From the NCBI GenBank assembly GCA_029266455.1, contig JAQSWV010000025.1, forward strand, positions 1 through 40,155: a DNA stretch of 40,155 nt, in the 5' to 3' direction. Made by a program: the position numbers and the translations under genes. Under the pieces are notes generated by a model. The model worked only from the letters and a program-made list of their open reading frames with translations. It ran no database searches and was not told the origin of the DNA. Below are positions 31,926 to 40,012 of this stretch, piece by piece (within the stretch, counting starts at the first letter, position 1; each line of letters opens with the position of its first letter). Source of the DNA: Nocardioidaceae bacterium (GTDB taxonomy: Bacteria > Actinomycetota > Actinomycetes > Propionibacteriales > Nocardioidaceae).

Positions 31926-32693
31926 GTGCTGGTCCTGCTGCCACCGTCGGAGACGAAGTCGGCCCCGTCGAGAGGGCGGCCCCTGGACCTCCACCGGCTG
32001 TCCGTGCCCGAGCTCACCGCAACCAGGCAGACGGTTCTGACGGCGCTGACACGGCACTGCCGCTCCGACCCGGAGGCGGCCCGCGAGACGCTCGGGTTGA
32101 GCGCCGGGCTCTCCTCGGAGGTGGATCGCGACGCCGCCCTGGACACCGCTCCCACCTCGCGGGCCGACAAGGTCTACTCGGGCGTGCTCTTCGCCGCCCT
32201 CGACCTCTCATCGCTGGACGCCGGCGCCCGCCGTCGGGCCGCTGCGTGGATCCTGATCTCCAGCGGGCTGTTCGGAGTGGTACGCCCCGGCGACCCGGTG
32301 CCGGCCTATCGGCTCGGCGGGCAGGTGCGTCTTCCCGGGGTCGGGCCCGTGGCCGCCGTGTGGCGGGAGGCGCTCGGCACGGTGCTGCCGACACTGGCCG
32401 GTCGCGGCCCGGTGCTCGACCTGCGCTCGACGACGTACGCCGCGTTCTGGCGGCCCGTGGGCACGCTGGCGCATCGGACGCTTCGGGTGCGTGTGCAGCA
32501 GGACCTCGGCGGTCACCGCACGACGGTCAGTCACCTGAACAAGGCGACCAAGGGCCGGCTGTTGCGCAGCCTGCTGCGAAGCGGTGACACGCCGCGAAGC
32601 CTCGACGGCCTGGTGGGCCGCCTCGGCGAGCTCGGCTGGCGACTGGAGCGGCGCACCGCCAACGACGTCGACGTCGTGGTCACCGAGCTCTGA
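31926..32693 (+). CDS. yaaA: YaaA/DUF328 peroxide-stress protein
   Basis: A 255-residue protein of the YaaA (DUF328) family, DNA-binding proteins that limit iron-driven oxidative damage in E. coli. It begins with the diagnostic VLLPPSETK, continues DKVYSGVLFAALDLSSLD, WILISSGLFGVVRPGDPVPA, YRLGGQVRLPGVG, LDLRSTTYAAFWRP, and ends with the VSHLNKATKGRLLRSLL helix carrying the conserved basic residues. Length is standard. GTG 31926 is supported by the motif at residue 2 and by the -10 element. It converges on the RNase H-phosphatase gene with 13 bases between stops. Confidence 0.93.
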   Translation: MLVLLPPSETKSAPSRGRPLDLHRLSVPELTATRQTVLTALTRHCRSDPEAARETLGLSAGLSSEVDRDAALDTAPTSRADKVYSGVLFAALDLSSLDAGARRRAAAWILISSGLFGVVRPGDPVPAYRLGGQVRLPGVGPVAAVWREALGTVLPTLAGRGPVLDLRSTTYAAFWRPVGTLAHRTLRVRVQQDLGGHRTTVSHLNKATKGRLLRSLLRSGDTPRSLDGLVGRLGELGWRLERRTANDVDVVVTEL

Positions 32694-32706
32694 CGCGGAG
32701 CGCCGG

Positions 32707-33918
32707 TCAGTCGGGCACGTGCGAGAAGGTACGCAGCGCCGTCACACCATCAGGCCACCACTGCACCACCGTGAGGGAGCCCGGTGCGACGTTCATCCGG
32801 TGCACCACGTGGGCGGGTGCATCGAGGGCCCGGCGTACGACGGCCTTGATCGGGGTCACATGGCTGACGATCAGCACCGTCTCGCCCGCGTGCGTTGCCA
32901 GCAGCCGCTCCAGAGCGGATCCGACCCGCGCCGCCAAAGCAGCCAGCGACTCGCCGCCGGGTGGCGACTTCTGCTCGTCGGCGAACCAGTGCAGCAGGTC
33001 CTCGGGCCAGCCCGCACGTACCTGGGCCAGGGTGAGACCGTCCCACGCGCCGAACGCGAGCTCGGTGAGGCCGTCGTCGACCGCCATCTCGAGGCCGAGC
33101 CGGTCCGCCGCCACCGTGGCGGTCTCGCGCGCACGCCGCAACGGGGAGGTCACGACCGCTGTGACGTCTCGCCGGCGGTCGAGCCACGCCGCGGCCCGCG
33201 CGGCCTGTTCCTGACCGGCCGGGGTGAGGCCGGGGTCGCTGCCGCCGGTGCCGGAGAACAGCTGGGCCTCCGTACTGGGTGTCACGCCATGGCGCAGCAG
33301 AACCAGGGTTGTCGGGACACCCTGGTCAGGCGTACGCCACCCGATCAGCGGATCGTGCGGAGCCGGCTGGGGCGCGGTGTCCACCGGCTCTGCCGCTGGG
33401 CGGCCGGCGGCGAGGTCGGTGGCCGGCTCCGTCGGCGCCGCCAGCGTCGCGTCGGGCGGGTGGTCGAGGATCGTTCCGGGGAAGGTGATGCCCTCAGGGC
33501 GCTGCCCGTCGAGCACGGCGTTGACGAGCGCGTCGGCGGCCGCGTTCTGCTCGCGCGGCACCCACGTCCAGGTGGTGTCGGCCGGCGCCAGGGGCCGTGC
33601 GCGCAGCGCGAGCGGCCGCATGTCGGGGTGCTTGACCTTCCACCGGCCGGCCATCTGCTCGATGACCAGCTTGGAGTCCATCCTGACCTCTACCGACGCA
33701 CCGGGCGCGTACTCGGCCACCAGCTCGAGACCGGCGATCAACGAGTGGTACTCGGCCACGTTGTTCGATGCGATCCCCAGCCGCCCGGCGCGCTCGACGA
33801 TGACCTTGCCGCTGTCGGCGTCGCGCACCAACGCGCCGTAGGCCGCCGGACCCGGGTTGCCACGGGAGCCCCCGTCGGCCTCGATGATCACCCGGCTCGG
33901 GGAACCGGCCGCGGTCAC
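32707..33918 (-). CDS. Bifunctional RNase H / acid phosphatase (Rv2228c type)
   Basis: A 403-residue fusion. The N-terminal RNase HI domain (about 1-140) has IIEADGGSRGNPGPAAYGAL, NNVAEYHSLIAGLE, VRMDSKLVIEQM and QNAAADALVN, giving the DEDD metal-binding residues for cutting RNA in RNA-DNA hybrids. After a proline-rich linker, the C-terminal histidine-phosphatase (CobC-like) domain has VLLRHGVTPST, SPLRRARETATVAAD and VSHVTPIKAVV. In mycobacteria this fusion has RNase H and alpha-ribazole phosphatase activities, another possible B12 link. GTG 33918 overlaps the zinc-ribbon gene stop as GTGA. Confidence 0.94.
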   Translation of the reverse strand: MTAAGSPSRVIIEADGGSRGNPGPAAYGALVRDADSGKVIVERAGRLGIASNNVAEYHSLIAGLELVAEYAPGASVEVRMDSKLVIEQMAGRWKVKHPDMRPLALRARPLAPADTTWTWVPREQNAAADALVNAVLDGQRPEGITFPGTILDHPPDATLAAPTEPATDLAAGRPAAEPVDTAPQPAPHDPLIGWRTPDQGVPTTLVLLRHGVTPSTEAQLFSGTGGSDPGLTPAGQEQAARAAAWLDRRRDVTAVVTSPLRRARETATVAADRLGLEMAVDDGLTELAFGAWDGLTLAQVRAGWPEDLLHWFADEQKSPPGGESLAALAARVGSALERLLATHAGETVLIVSHVTPIKAVVRRALDAPAHVVHRMNVAPGSLTVVQWWPDGVTALRTFSHVPD

Positions 33919-34658
33919 AGCCCCGACTCGGCCGTACGCACGAGCAGCCGGTTGCACTCGGGACAGCGCATCACCTCGTCGGCCGGCAGCCCGGCCAGCT
34001 CGCGGAGATCGGCGGCATTCAGCTCCAGCCGGCACGCCTCGCACCGGCGCTGCCGAAGTGCGCCGGCGCCCACCCCGCCGTGCTGGGCACGCACCCGCTC
34101 ATACAGGGCCAGCAGGTCACCAGGCAGCAGATCCGCCGCCTGCTGCCGTTCCGTACCGACCACGGCAACCTCGGTCGCAATCGCCCCGAGCTGCTGGTCG
34201 AGGCTCTCTCCCACGGTCGCCATCTCGGCGTCGATGCGGTCCAGCTCCTTGTCCAGCTGCTGCTGCTCGGCCTGGGCGACCTCGAGTCGCTCCATGACCT
34301 CCAGCTCCGCATCCTCGAGGGTGGCGATCCGTCGGTCGAGGCTGACGACCTCCCGCTGCAGCGCCTCCAGGTCCTTGGCCGACCCCACGGCGCCGCTGTC
34401 CAGCCGCTGCTGGTCCCGAGCCCGACGACTGCGTACCAGAGCGACGTCGCTCTCGGCCTTCTTGATCTCGTCCGCCAGGTCGTCGACCTCCGTGCGCTGC
34501 GCGACCGCCCGCGACGCGAGCTCGGCTCGCGCCTGCTCCATCTCGGCCAGCTGGGCGGTCTCGGGCAGGGTCTGCTGGCGGTACGCCAGCCGGTCCAGCC
34601 TGGCGTCGTAGGCCTGGACGTCGAGGAGGACGGCCTGGGCGGCGGGCTCGGCTCTCAG
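33915..34658 (-). CDS. Coiled-coil zinc-ribbon protein (Rv2229c/DUF164 type), CTG start
   Basis: A 247-residue protein: a long coiled coil (about 20-180, heptad-rich LDRRIATLEDAELEVMERLE and similar) and a C-terminal C4 zinc ribbon, RRCEACRLELNA ... VMRCPECNRLLV. Function is unknown, perhaps a nucleic-acid-linked adaptor. The first ATG would be at 34541, but the frame upstream reads RAEPAAQAVLLDVQAYDARL and DRLAYRQQTLPETAQ, the expected N-terminus of this family, and length then matches the roughly 245 residues of Rv2229c. It reaches a CTG at 34658, 6 bases after AAAGGAG, overlapping the Nif3 stop as CTGA. CTG is therefore the probable start codon. Confidence 0.88.
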   Translation of the reverse strand: MRAEPAAQAVLLDVQAYDARLDRLAYRQQTLPETAQLAEMEQARAELASRAVAQRTEVDDLADEIKKAESDVALVRSRRARDQQRLDSGAVGSAKDLEALQREVVSLDRRIATLEDAELEVMERLEVAQAEQQQLDKELDRIDAEMATVGESLDQQLGAIATEVAVVGTERQQAADLLPGDLLALYERVRAQHGGVGAGALRQRRCEACRLELNAADLRELAGLPADEVMRCPECNRLLVRTAESGL

Positions 34659-35824
34659 GGGAGGCTCCTTTCGGGGCCGATCATCGGCAGGGAGAAGGTC
34701 CAGGGGTCGGTGTTGGTCGTCGACACCCGGACCTCCACCGTAGCCGTGGCCGGCTCAGCGCGAAGCCGCGCGGCGAGCCGTGGCAGCCACATCCACTCCG
34801 CCGCCGCGTGCGGCACGTCCATGAGCGCCGGGGTGGACGGGTCGGTGCCGGCGTGCTCGCGGAGCTCGGAGACGGGGTGGTGGCGCAGGTCGGACGTCAC
34901 GTACACGTCGGCGCCGCCGGCGCGGGCGCGGTCGAGCAGGAAGTCGCCGGCGCCGCCGCACACCGCCACGGTCTCGATCCGACGCTCTGGGTCGCCGGCG
35001 ACGCGCACGGCGCCGCCCGTGGACGGCAACGTCGCGACCACCCGCGAGGCGAAGTCCCGCAGCGACAGCGGCTCGGCGAGCCGTCCGATCCGTCCGCTCC
35101 CCCGGTCTCCCGGTAGCGCCGCCATCTCCAGCACGTCATACGCCGGCTCCTCGTACGGGTGCGCCGCACGCAGTGCGGAGATCACAGCCGTTCGACGCCC
35201 CCGCGGCGCCACCATCTCGAGCCGGGTCTCCGGGACCTGCTCGAGGTCTCCCACCTGCCCGATCACCGGACGCGCCCCCGCCATCGGTCTGAACGAGCCA
35301 GTGCCCGTCGAGACGAACCTGCACCGCTCGTAGTCACCGATGGCACCGGCACCCGCCTCGGCGAGCGCGTCGGTGACGCGCTCCAGGTCATCGTGTGGGA
35401 CGAAGACGACGATCTTGTCCATCGGATCGGTCGGGTGCGCCTCGAGGGGCACCGCGTCGTCGACACCCAGGGCCGCGGCCAGCGCCGCGCTGACGCCATG
35501 TGGTGGCGAGTCGGCGTTCGTGTGACAGACGTGCAGCGCGATGCCGTTGCGCACCAGGCCGTGCACGACTCGGCCCTTGGGAGTGGTGGCCGCCACCGAG
35601 TGCACCGCACGCAGCAGCAGCGGGTGGTGCACCACCACCAGATCGGCATCCCAGCTGATCGCCTCGTCCGCGACAGCATGGACCGGGTCGACCGCGAGCA
35701 GAACCCGACGGACCGGCGCCGCCGGGTCACCACAGACCGGGCCGACGGAGTCCCACGAGTCGGCCCACGTCGGCGGGTACCAGGCGTCCAGCAGCCCGGT
35801 GAGGTCACTCAGGGGGAGATGCAC
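34655..35824 (-). CDS. Nif3-like dinuclear metal centre hexameric protein
   Basis: A 389-residue member of the Nif3/YbgI family, ring-shaped proteins with a two-metal site and uncertain enzymatic role. Metal-binding motifs: DADLVVVHHPLL (HH pair), CHTNADSPPHGV and the C-terminal VPHAAAEWMW region. Between them is the inserted YqfO/CutA-like domain (about 140-250: PMDKIVVFVPHDDLERVTDA through RRTAVISALRAAHPYEEPAY), as in the longer Gram-positive forms. GTG 35824 is chosen because CGGAGAGG lies 5 bases upstream; the 25 residues before it look random. First gene of a three-gene operon with 4-bp overlaps. Confidence 0.93.
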   Translation of the reverse strand: MHLPLSDLTGLLDAWYPPTWADSWDSVGPVCGDPAAPVRRVLLAVDPVHAVADEAISWDADLVVVHHPLLLRAVHSVAATTPKGRVVHGLVRNGIALHVCHTNADSPPHGVSAALAAALGVDDAVPLEAHPTDPMDKIVVFVPHDDLERVTDALAEAGAGAIGDYERCRFVSTGTGSFRPMAGARPVIGQVGDLEQVPETRLEMVAPRGRRTAVISALRAAHPYEEPAYDVLEMAALPGDRGSGRIGRLAEPLSLRDFASRVVATLPSTGGAVRVAGDPERRIETVAVCGGAGDFLLDRARAGGADVYVTSDLRHHPVSELREHAGTDPSTPALMDVPHAAAEWMWLPRLAARLRAEPATATVEVRVSTTNTDPWTFSLPMIGPERSLP

Positions 35825-36017
35825 TGCCACCTCTCCGAGGCTAGTGAGCGGTGGCCACGGTGACCCGCTGGGGGCCGCATGCGCGGAACCCTCGGCCATC
35901 CGGCCATACCTTTCCGCCGTTCATGTGAGCGGCCGCCCGTGCGGGCGACACGCGTCCGGCCGCAGGTGATGCTGGTGCGGAATCTGACCTGTGCCACACC
36001 TGGACGGAGGAGGTCCC

Positions 36018-38309
36018 GTGCAGGACGCGGCCGTGCCAGCCGTGCTCACTTCGGGCCGGCGTTCGTGGGCGAGCCCGTTCCTTGTCCTCGCCGCGTTCTG
36101 GGCGATCTATGTCTTCGCGCTGCCGAAGGTGCTCGACGAGGCGGGCCGGACCATGGCGATGGTGGTGGTCATCGCCGCCTTCTTCCTGTTCCTCGTCGCC
36201 AAGGTCGTCCGCACGGCCGTCACTGACGCCGCTCGCCGACTTCCGCTGCTGCTGCTCGCCGGCGGCATGACCCTGTGGGCGGCCGGCTCGGCGACGGTGA
36301 ACGCGACAGAGGCCGTCTCGACGGTGTCGTTCCCGTCCCCGGGCGAGGTGCTGTTCCTGCTGTCGTACGGAGGGATCGCCGCCTTCCTGCTCACCGAGGT
36401 GCCCCGGCGCCGACGGCTGCCCCCTCTGACGCTCTGGCTCGAGACCATGGTCATCTGTGGCGCCGTCGCCTGCGTGGCCGCTGTCGTCGTGGTGACACCC
36501 ATCTCCCTGTCCTTCGACCGCGGCGGGCTGGCGCTGTTGCTGGCGGTGCTCTACCCGCTCATCGACCTGGCGCTGGCCACGATGGTCCTGGGCCAGCTGC
36601 TGCTCCACCAGCGCGAGCCGTCACTGCGTACCGGGGCGATGGTGCTCGGCTTCGTGCTGCTGGCGGCGGCCGACAGCAGCTTCGTGCTGACGCTGGGCAG
36701 CGCGAGCTACACCTCCAACGTCAGCCTGGACGTTCTGTGGGGCGCCAGCTTCAGCCTCATCGTGACGGCGGCCTGTCTGCGGCCTGGCGCAGCCCCGCAT
36801 CGGGCTGTCCTCGAGCGACGTGCTCGTACGCTGCTGATCGCAGGTGCCATCGCGCTCGGAGTGCTGATCCTCAGCCCCCGCGACGGTGTCGGGTGGGTCC
36901 TGGTCGCCGTCGCCGTCGTGACGCTGCTGTCAGCCGGCGCCCGGATGGCCGTGGCGCTGCGAGACGCGCAGGGAGCGGCTGAGGCACTGCGGCTGTCCCG
37001 CACCGACGAGCTGACCGGTCTACCCAACCGCCGTGCGATCCTGTCCGACCTCGATGTCGCCCTGCGCGACGACCGGCCGCTCGGCTTCATGCTCCTGGAC
37101 CTGGACGGGTTCAAGGACATCAACGACAGCGTCGGCCACGGTACGGGCGATGCACTGCTGGTCCTCATCGCCCGTCGACTCACCGAGGCGATGGGCAGTC
37201 ACATGTCGGTCGCTCGCCTCGGCGGCGACGAGTTCGGGATCATCGCGCGAGAGAGCGACCCGGTCAGCCTGGTGGAGAGCGCGCAGAGGATCCGGGACCT
37301 GCTGCGGCAGCCTCACCAGGTCGACGGGCTGCAGGTGTCCATCGAGGTGTCCATCGGCATCACGGTCCAGCAGGCGGACGACACCGGCGCGACCGACCTG
37401 CTGCGTCGCGCCGATGTCGCCATGTACGAGGCGAAGGCCGCCCGCGTGGGCGCCCTGCTGTACGACCTGACCCAGGACGGGTTCTCACGAGACCGGCTGC
37501 GCCGCACCGACGACCTGCGTGGCGGCATCCGCGACGGTCAGCTGGTCATGTGGTACCAGCCCCAGATCGACGCGGCCACCCAGCAGGTCACCGCGGTCGA
37601 AGGCCTGGTCCGTTGGCAGCACCCCACCGACGGCCTGCTGTCCCCGATCGCGTTCCTTCCGGACGCACGCCGGTACGGGCTGATGCCCGAGCTCTCCCAC
37701 TGGGTCGTCCGCAAGGTGGTGGACGACGCCCGACGCTGGGCGGACGACGGCTTCGACTTCCGGGTGGCGGTGAACTGCGCGCCTCCCGAGCTCATGGGGG
37801 GCACCCTGCTTCCGCTCCTGTATGAGGAGCTCGCGCGGGCCGATCTGCCCCCGCGGCGGCTGGTCGTGGAGGTCACCGAGGACTCGTTCATGTCCGACCC
37901 CGAACGCGCCCGTGAGCGGCTGCTCGAGCTCCGCGACCACGAGGTCGAGATCTCGATCGACGACTACGGGACGGGGTTCTCGTCGCTGGCGTACCTCCGC
38001 GACCTGCCGGTGCAGGAGCTGAAGATCGATCGATCCTTCGTCGCCACGATGTGCACCGATGCCCGAAGCCGCATGATCGTCGACACCACCCGCCAGCTGG
38101 CCCACGGCATGGGACTGCGCCTGGTGGCCGAGGGTGTGGAGGACGCGGAGACCGCTGCCGCCCTGGTGGCGATGGACATCGACGTGCTCCAGGGCTACCA
38201 CCTGTCCGCGCCCATGCCTGCCGTTGACGTCGCGGGTTGGGTGCGGGACTGGTCCCGGGCCCTCAGCAGTGACCCGGCTGAGCTACCCGAAGTGTCCGAC
38301 CGGGGTTGA
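36018..38309 (+). CDS. Membrane GGDEF-EAL cyclic-di-GMP protein
   Basis: A 763-residue sensor enzyme. Residues about 18-310 make nine or ten membrane helices (an MASE-like sensor region, type not recognised). The GGDEF domain is about 325-485 with ARLGGDEFGII (402-406) and SRTDELTGLPNRRA; there is no RxxD inhibitory site in the usual position (GSHM instead). The EAL domain is about 500-750 with VEGLVRWQHP (EGL in place of EAL, catalytic Glu kept), VNCAP, VEVTEDSF, DDYGTGFSS, LKIDRSF, AEGVED and QGYHLSAP. Both synthase and phosphodiesterase residues are present. GTG 36018 follows GGAGGAGG. It overlaps the convergent acyltransferase gene by 27 bases. Confidence 0.95.
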   Translation: MQDAAVPAVLTSGRRSWASPFLVLAAFWAIYVFALPKVLDEAGRTMAMVVVIAAFFLFLVAKVVRTAVTDAARRLPLLLLAGGMTLWAAGSATVNATEAVSTVSFPSPGEVLFLLSYGGIAAFLLTEVPRRRRLPPLTLWLETMVICGAVACVAAVVVVTPISLSFDRGGLALLLAVLYPLIDLALATMVLGQLLLHQREPSLRTGAMVLGFVLLAAADSSFVLTLGSASYTSNVSLDVLWGASFSLIVTAACLRPGAAPHRAVLERRARTLLIAGAIALGVLILSPRDGVGWVLVAVAVVTLLSAGARMAVALRDAQGAAEALRLSRTDELTGLPNRRAILSDLDVALRDDRPLGFMLLDLDGFKDINDSVGHGTGDALLVLIARRLTEAMGSHMSVARLGGDEFGIIARESDPVSLVESAQRIRDLLRQPHQVDGLQVSIEVSIGITVQQADDTGATDLLRRADVAMYEAKAARVGALLYDLTQDGFSRDRLRRTDDLRGGIRDGQLVMWYQPQIDAATQQVTAVEGLVRWQHPTDGLLSPIAFLPDARRYGLMPELSHWVVRKVVDDARRWADDGFDFRVAVNCAPPELMGGTLLPLLYEELARADLPPRRLVVEVTEDSFMSDPERARERLLELRDHEVEISIDDYGTGFSSLAYLRDLPVQELKIDRSFVATMCTDARSRMIVDTTRQLAHGMGLRLVAEGVEDAETAAALVAMDIDVLQGYHLSAPMPAVDVAGWVRDWSRALSSDPAELPEVSDRG

Positions 38310-39023
38310 CACCACCTGCCTGGCGGGGGCGCGGGCAGGGGCGCCCGCCGGCGTCAGCCGGAAGGCGTCCGGCGCGGGCACACTGATGCCGTCGAGCCCG
38401 ATCCCCAACGTGACGAGGCGATGGGCCTCCGGTGCGAGGCGCCGCTGCTGGTCGAGCCCCGCGGCCAGGTGAGCATAGACCGGAGTGCTCGCCGCCGAGC
38501 CGAGATACGGGGCCGCAGTCGTGCCCGGGATGGGGTGCAGGACCAGGCCGATCGAGGACAGCAGCCGGCGGGCACGCTCGTCAAGGACGGCGACCACCGT
38601 GTGCACCTGGTTGACCCGCAGCGCGAGCAGCAGGCCGTGGTACAGCGCCAGGCTCAGCCTGGCGGCTGATCGCGACCGATCCGGGCGCAGCCCCATCGTG
38701 GCGCAGTCCCAGGTCGTGGCCGGATCGATGCGTGCCGCGGCGGCGCTGCGGACCGGGACCGCATTCCACGGCGGCAGACCCACGTCGTTCAGGGTCTTCA
38801 GGCCGGCCACTCCGGGGACAACGAACCGCACGATGCCGAGCACGTCGTCGCGCTCGTCGGCCAGCGCGACGAACACCGAGCTGGCCTCGTAGCGGTCGTA
38901 CTCCTCCGCCAGCTGCTGGCTCGTGTTGCCGTACCACCGCAGGAAGATGTCTGCCTCACAGCGCCTCGACGCTGCCAGCAGGTCACCTGTCGGGTTGAAC
39001 ACCAGCCGCAACGGCGTCGCCAT
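38283..39023 (-). CDS. LuxI-like/GNAT-superfamily acyltransferase
   Basis: A 246-residue protein whose first half resembles LuxI-type N-acyl-homoserine-lactone synthases and related GNAT enzymes: SRRCEADIFLRWYGNTSQQL, AEEYDRYEASSVFVALAD, LGIVRFVVPGVAGLKTLND. This follows the R...F...W...E.D.YD...R pattern of LuxI enzymes, which use SAM and an acyl donor. The second half (LSLALYHGLLLALRVNQVHT, VLDERARRLLSSIGLVLHPI) fits the GNAT acceptor side. The C-terminal 30 residues are Pro/Ala-rich. ATG 39023 shares one base with the stop of the SpeD-like gene (TGATG), so translation is coupled. Substrates are unknown; the fold call is from pattern, without a search. Confidence 0.7.
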   Translation of the reverse strand: MATPLRLVFNPTGDLLAASRRCEADIFLRWYGNTSQQLAEEYDRYEASSVFVALADERDDVLGIVRFVVPGVAGLKTLNDVGLPPWNAVPVRSAAAARIDPATTWDCATMGLRPDRSRSAARLSLALYHGLLLALRVNQVHTVVAVLDERARRLLSSIGLVLHPIPGTTAAPYLGSAASTPVYAHLAAGLDQQRRLAPEAHRLVTLGIGLDGISVPAPDAFRLTPAGAPARAPARQVVSTPVGHFG

Positions 39024-39364
39024 CAGAAGTCCTTCCAGACGACATCGTCGGCACCGAAGAACTCACGGGTGAAAGCCACGACGTCGTCCGTACGAAAGCT
39101 CTTGCAGGCATAGATGTCGACGCTGAAGAAGAGCCTCGGTGTGTCCCAGGCGTAGAAGTGGGCACCGGACGTCTCCCAGTGGATCCAGCCCGCCCATCCG
39201 TACAGGGGTGACTGGTGCGTGACCGGCTCGATGAGGGTGACCATGTCGATGGTCTCCGACAGCTTCGACAGATAGTCGCGGATCGAGCAGGCGTCGATCG
39301 ACTCTCGACTCAACCCCTCGACGACAAGTCGCTGGCGGATGATGTCTGGGGCGAGGTCAAGCAC
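39023..39364 (-). CDS. S-adenosylmethionine-decarboxylase-like (SpeD-related) protein
   Basis: A 113-residue protein related to the pyruvoyl-dependent AdoMet decarboxylases: LAPDIIRQRLVVEGL, LSETIDMVTLIEPVTH, GWAGWIHWETSG, AHFYAWDTPRLFFSVDIYAC. Aligning by eye to Thermotoga SpeD (Ser63, His68, Cys83), Ser66 matches the self-cleavage serine and Cys87 the catalytic cysteine. The residue before the serine is Thr rather than Glu, and the His position is Tyr71. It may therefore process differently or have another reaction. No spermidine synthase is nearby; instead it is coupled to a LuxI-like acyltransferase. GTG 39364 is chosen because GGGAGGA lies 8 bases upstream and similarity begins there. 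Confidence 0.78.
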   Translation of the reverse strand: MLDLAPDIIRQRLVVEGLSRESIDACSIRDYLSKLSETIDMVTLIEPVTHQSPLYGWAGWIHWETSGAHFYAWDTPRLFFSVDIYACKSFRTDDVVAFTREFFGADDVVWKDF

Positions 39365-40012
39365 GGCGGAGGTCCTCCCGGAGCAGTGGGGCCCAGGAGC
39401 CGTCGCGAGCCCTTGGAACGCCGACGACGGCACCTGCAGCAGGTAGGGCGACCGTCGCACCCCATAGGGGGCACAAGCACTCGTTCGGAGCAAGGGGGGC
39501 CGACCAGCCGAGAAGCCGCAGTCCGTGCAGATGACGACAGAAAGAAAAGTTCTACATCAGGCTGAGAAGCGATGGGACGCTGGAAGGTTAAGCACTGGTA
39601 GTTCTCGATGCCTGATTGGTGATCCGGTCCGGCTATCCGCATCCGGGGAAGAAATGCGTTGACGGGTCCAGGTCGACCAGCACCCGCGCAGGCTATGGGT
39701 TATTTGGTCCCGGTTCGACCGTTCAAGCACATTTTCTGGCGATGCCTGCGACGATTCTCGTGCGTCCCCGGTCACCGATCCCCCCCATCGATGACCGGGG
39801 CCGCGTTAGCCCCGCAGGCGAATGACCGGGCTCGCAGGTGCCACTCGGCGACCAACGTGCGGAGGTGGCGTAGGCCCGGTCCTCGTCGTTTGTTTCCGGA
39901 GCAGCCGCTGGCCTTCTCCCTGCTCGGGGGCCTGGGCAGTGATCCCGTGCCGGCCCCGGCCTGGTTGCTGGGTTCAGCCGGCTGGTTCACACGGTGGGGT
40001 CGGGTGTCAGGG
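39365..40012. other. Intergenic region without a recognisable gene
   Basis: About 650 bases, relatively A/T-richer around 39500-39750. Open frames on both strands have no family features. It must contain the promoter of the SpeD-like operon on the minus strand, but no convincing -10/-35 pair is evident. The only clear structure is the hairpin at 39766-39800. A GGTTCGACC string near 39711 resembles a tRNA T-loop, but no tRNA can be folded around it. Confidence 0.5.
39766..39800. terminator. Strong hairpin, possible terminator
   Basis: CCCCGGTCA (39766-39774) pairs perfectly with TGACCGGGG (39792-39800). Inside, after one C/A mismatch, CGAT pairs with ATCG around a loop of seven C. There is no U run on either side. 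It lies about 210 bases beyond the stop of the minus-strand gene at the window end and could end its transcript. Confidence 0.5.

Noticed and set aside
39690-39740. Possible tRNA from a GGTTCGACC T-loop-like string
   Set aside because: The T stem does not pair over five bases and no acceptor or anticodon stem can be placed around it.
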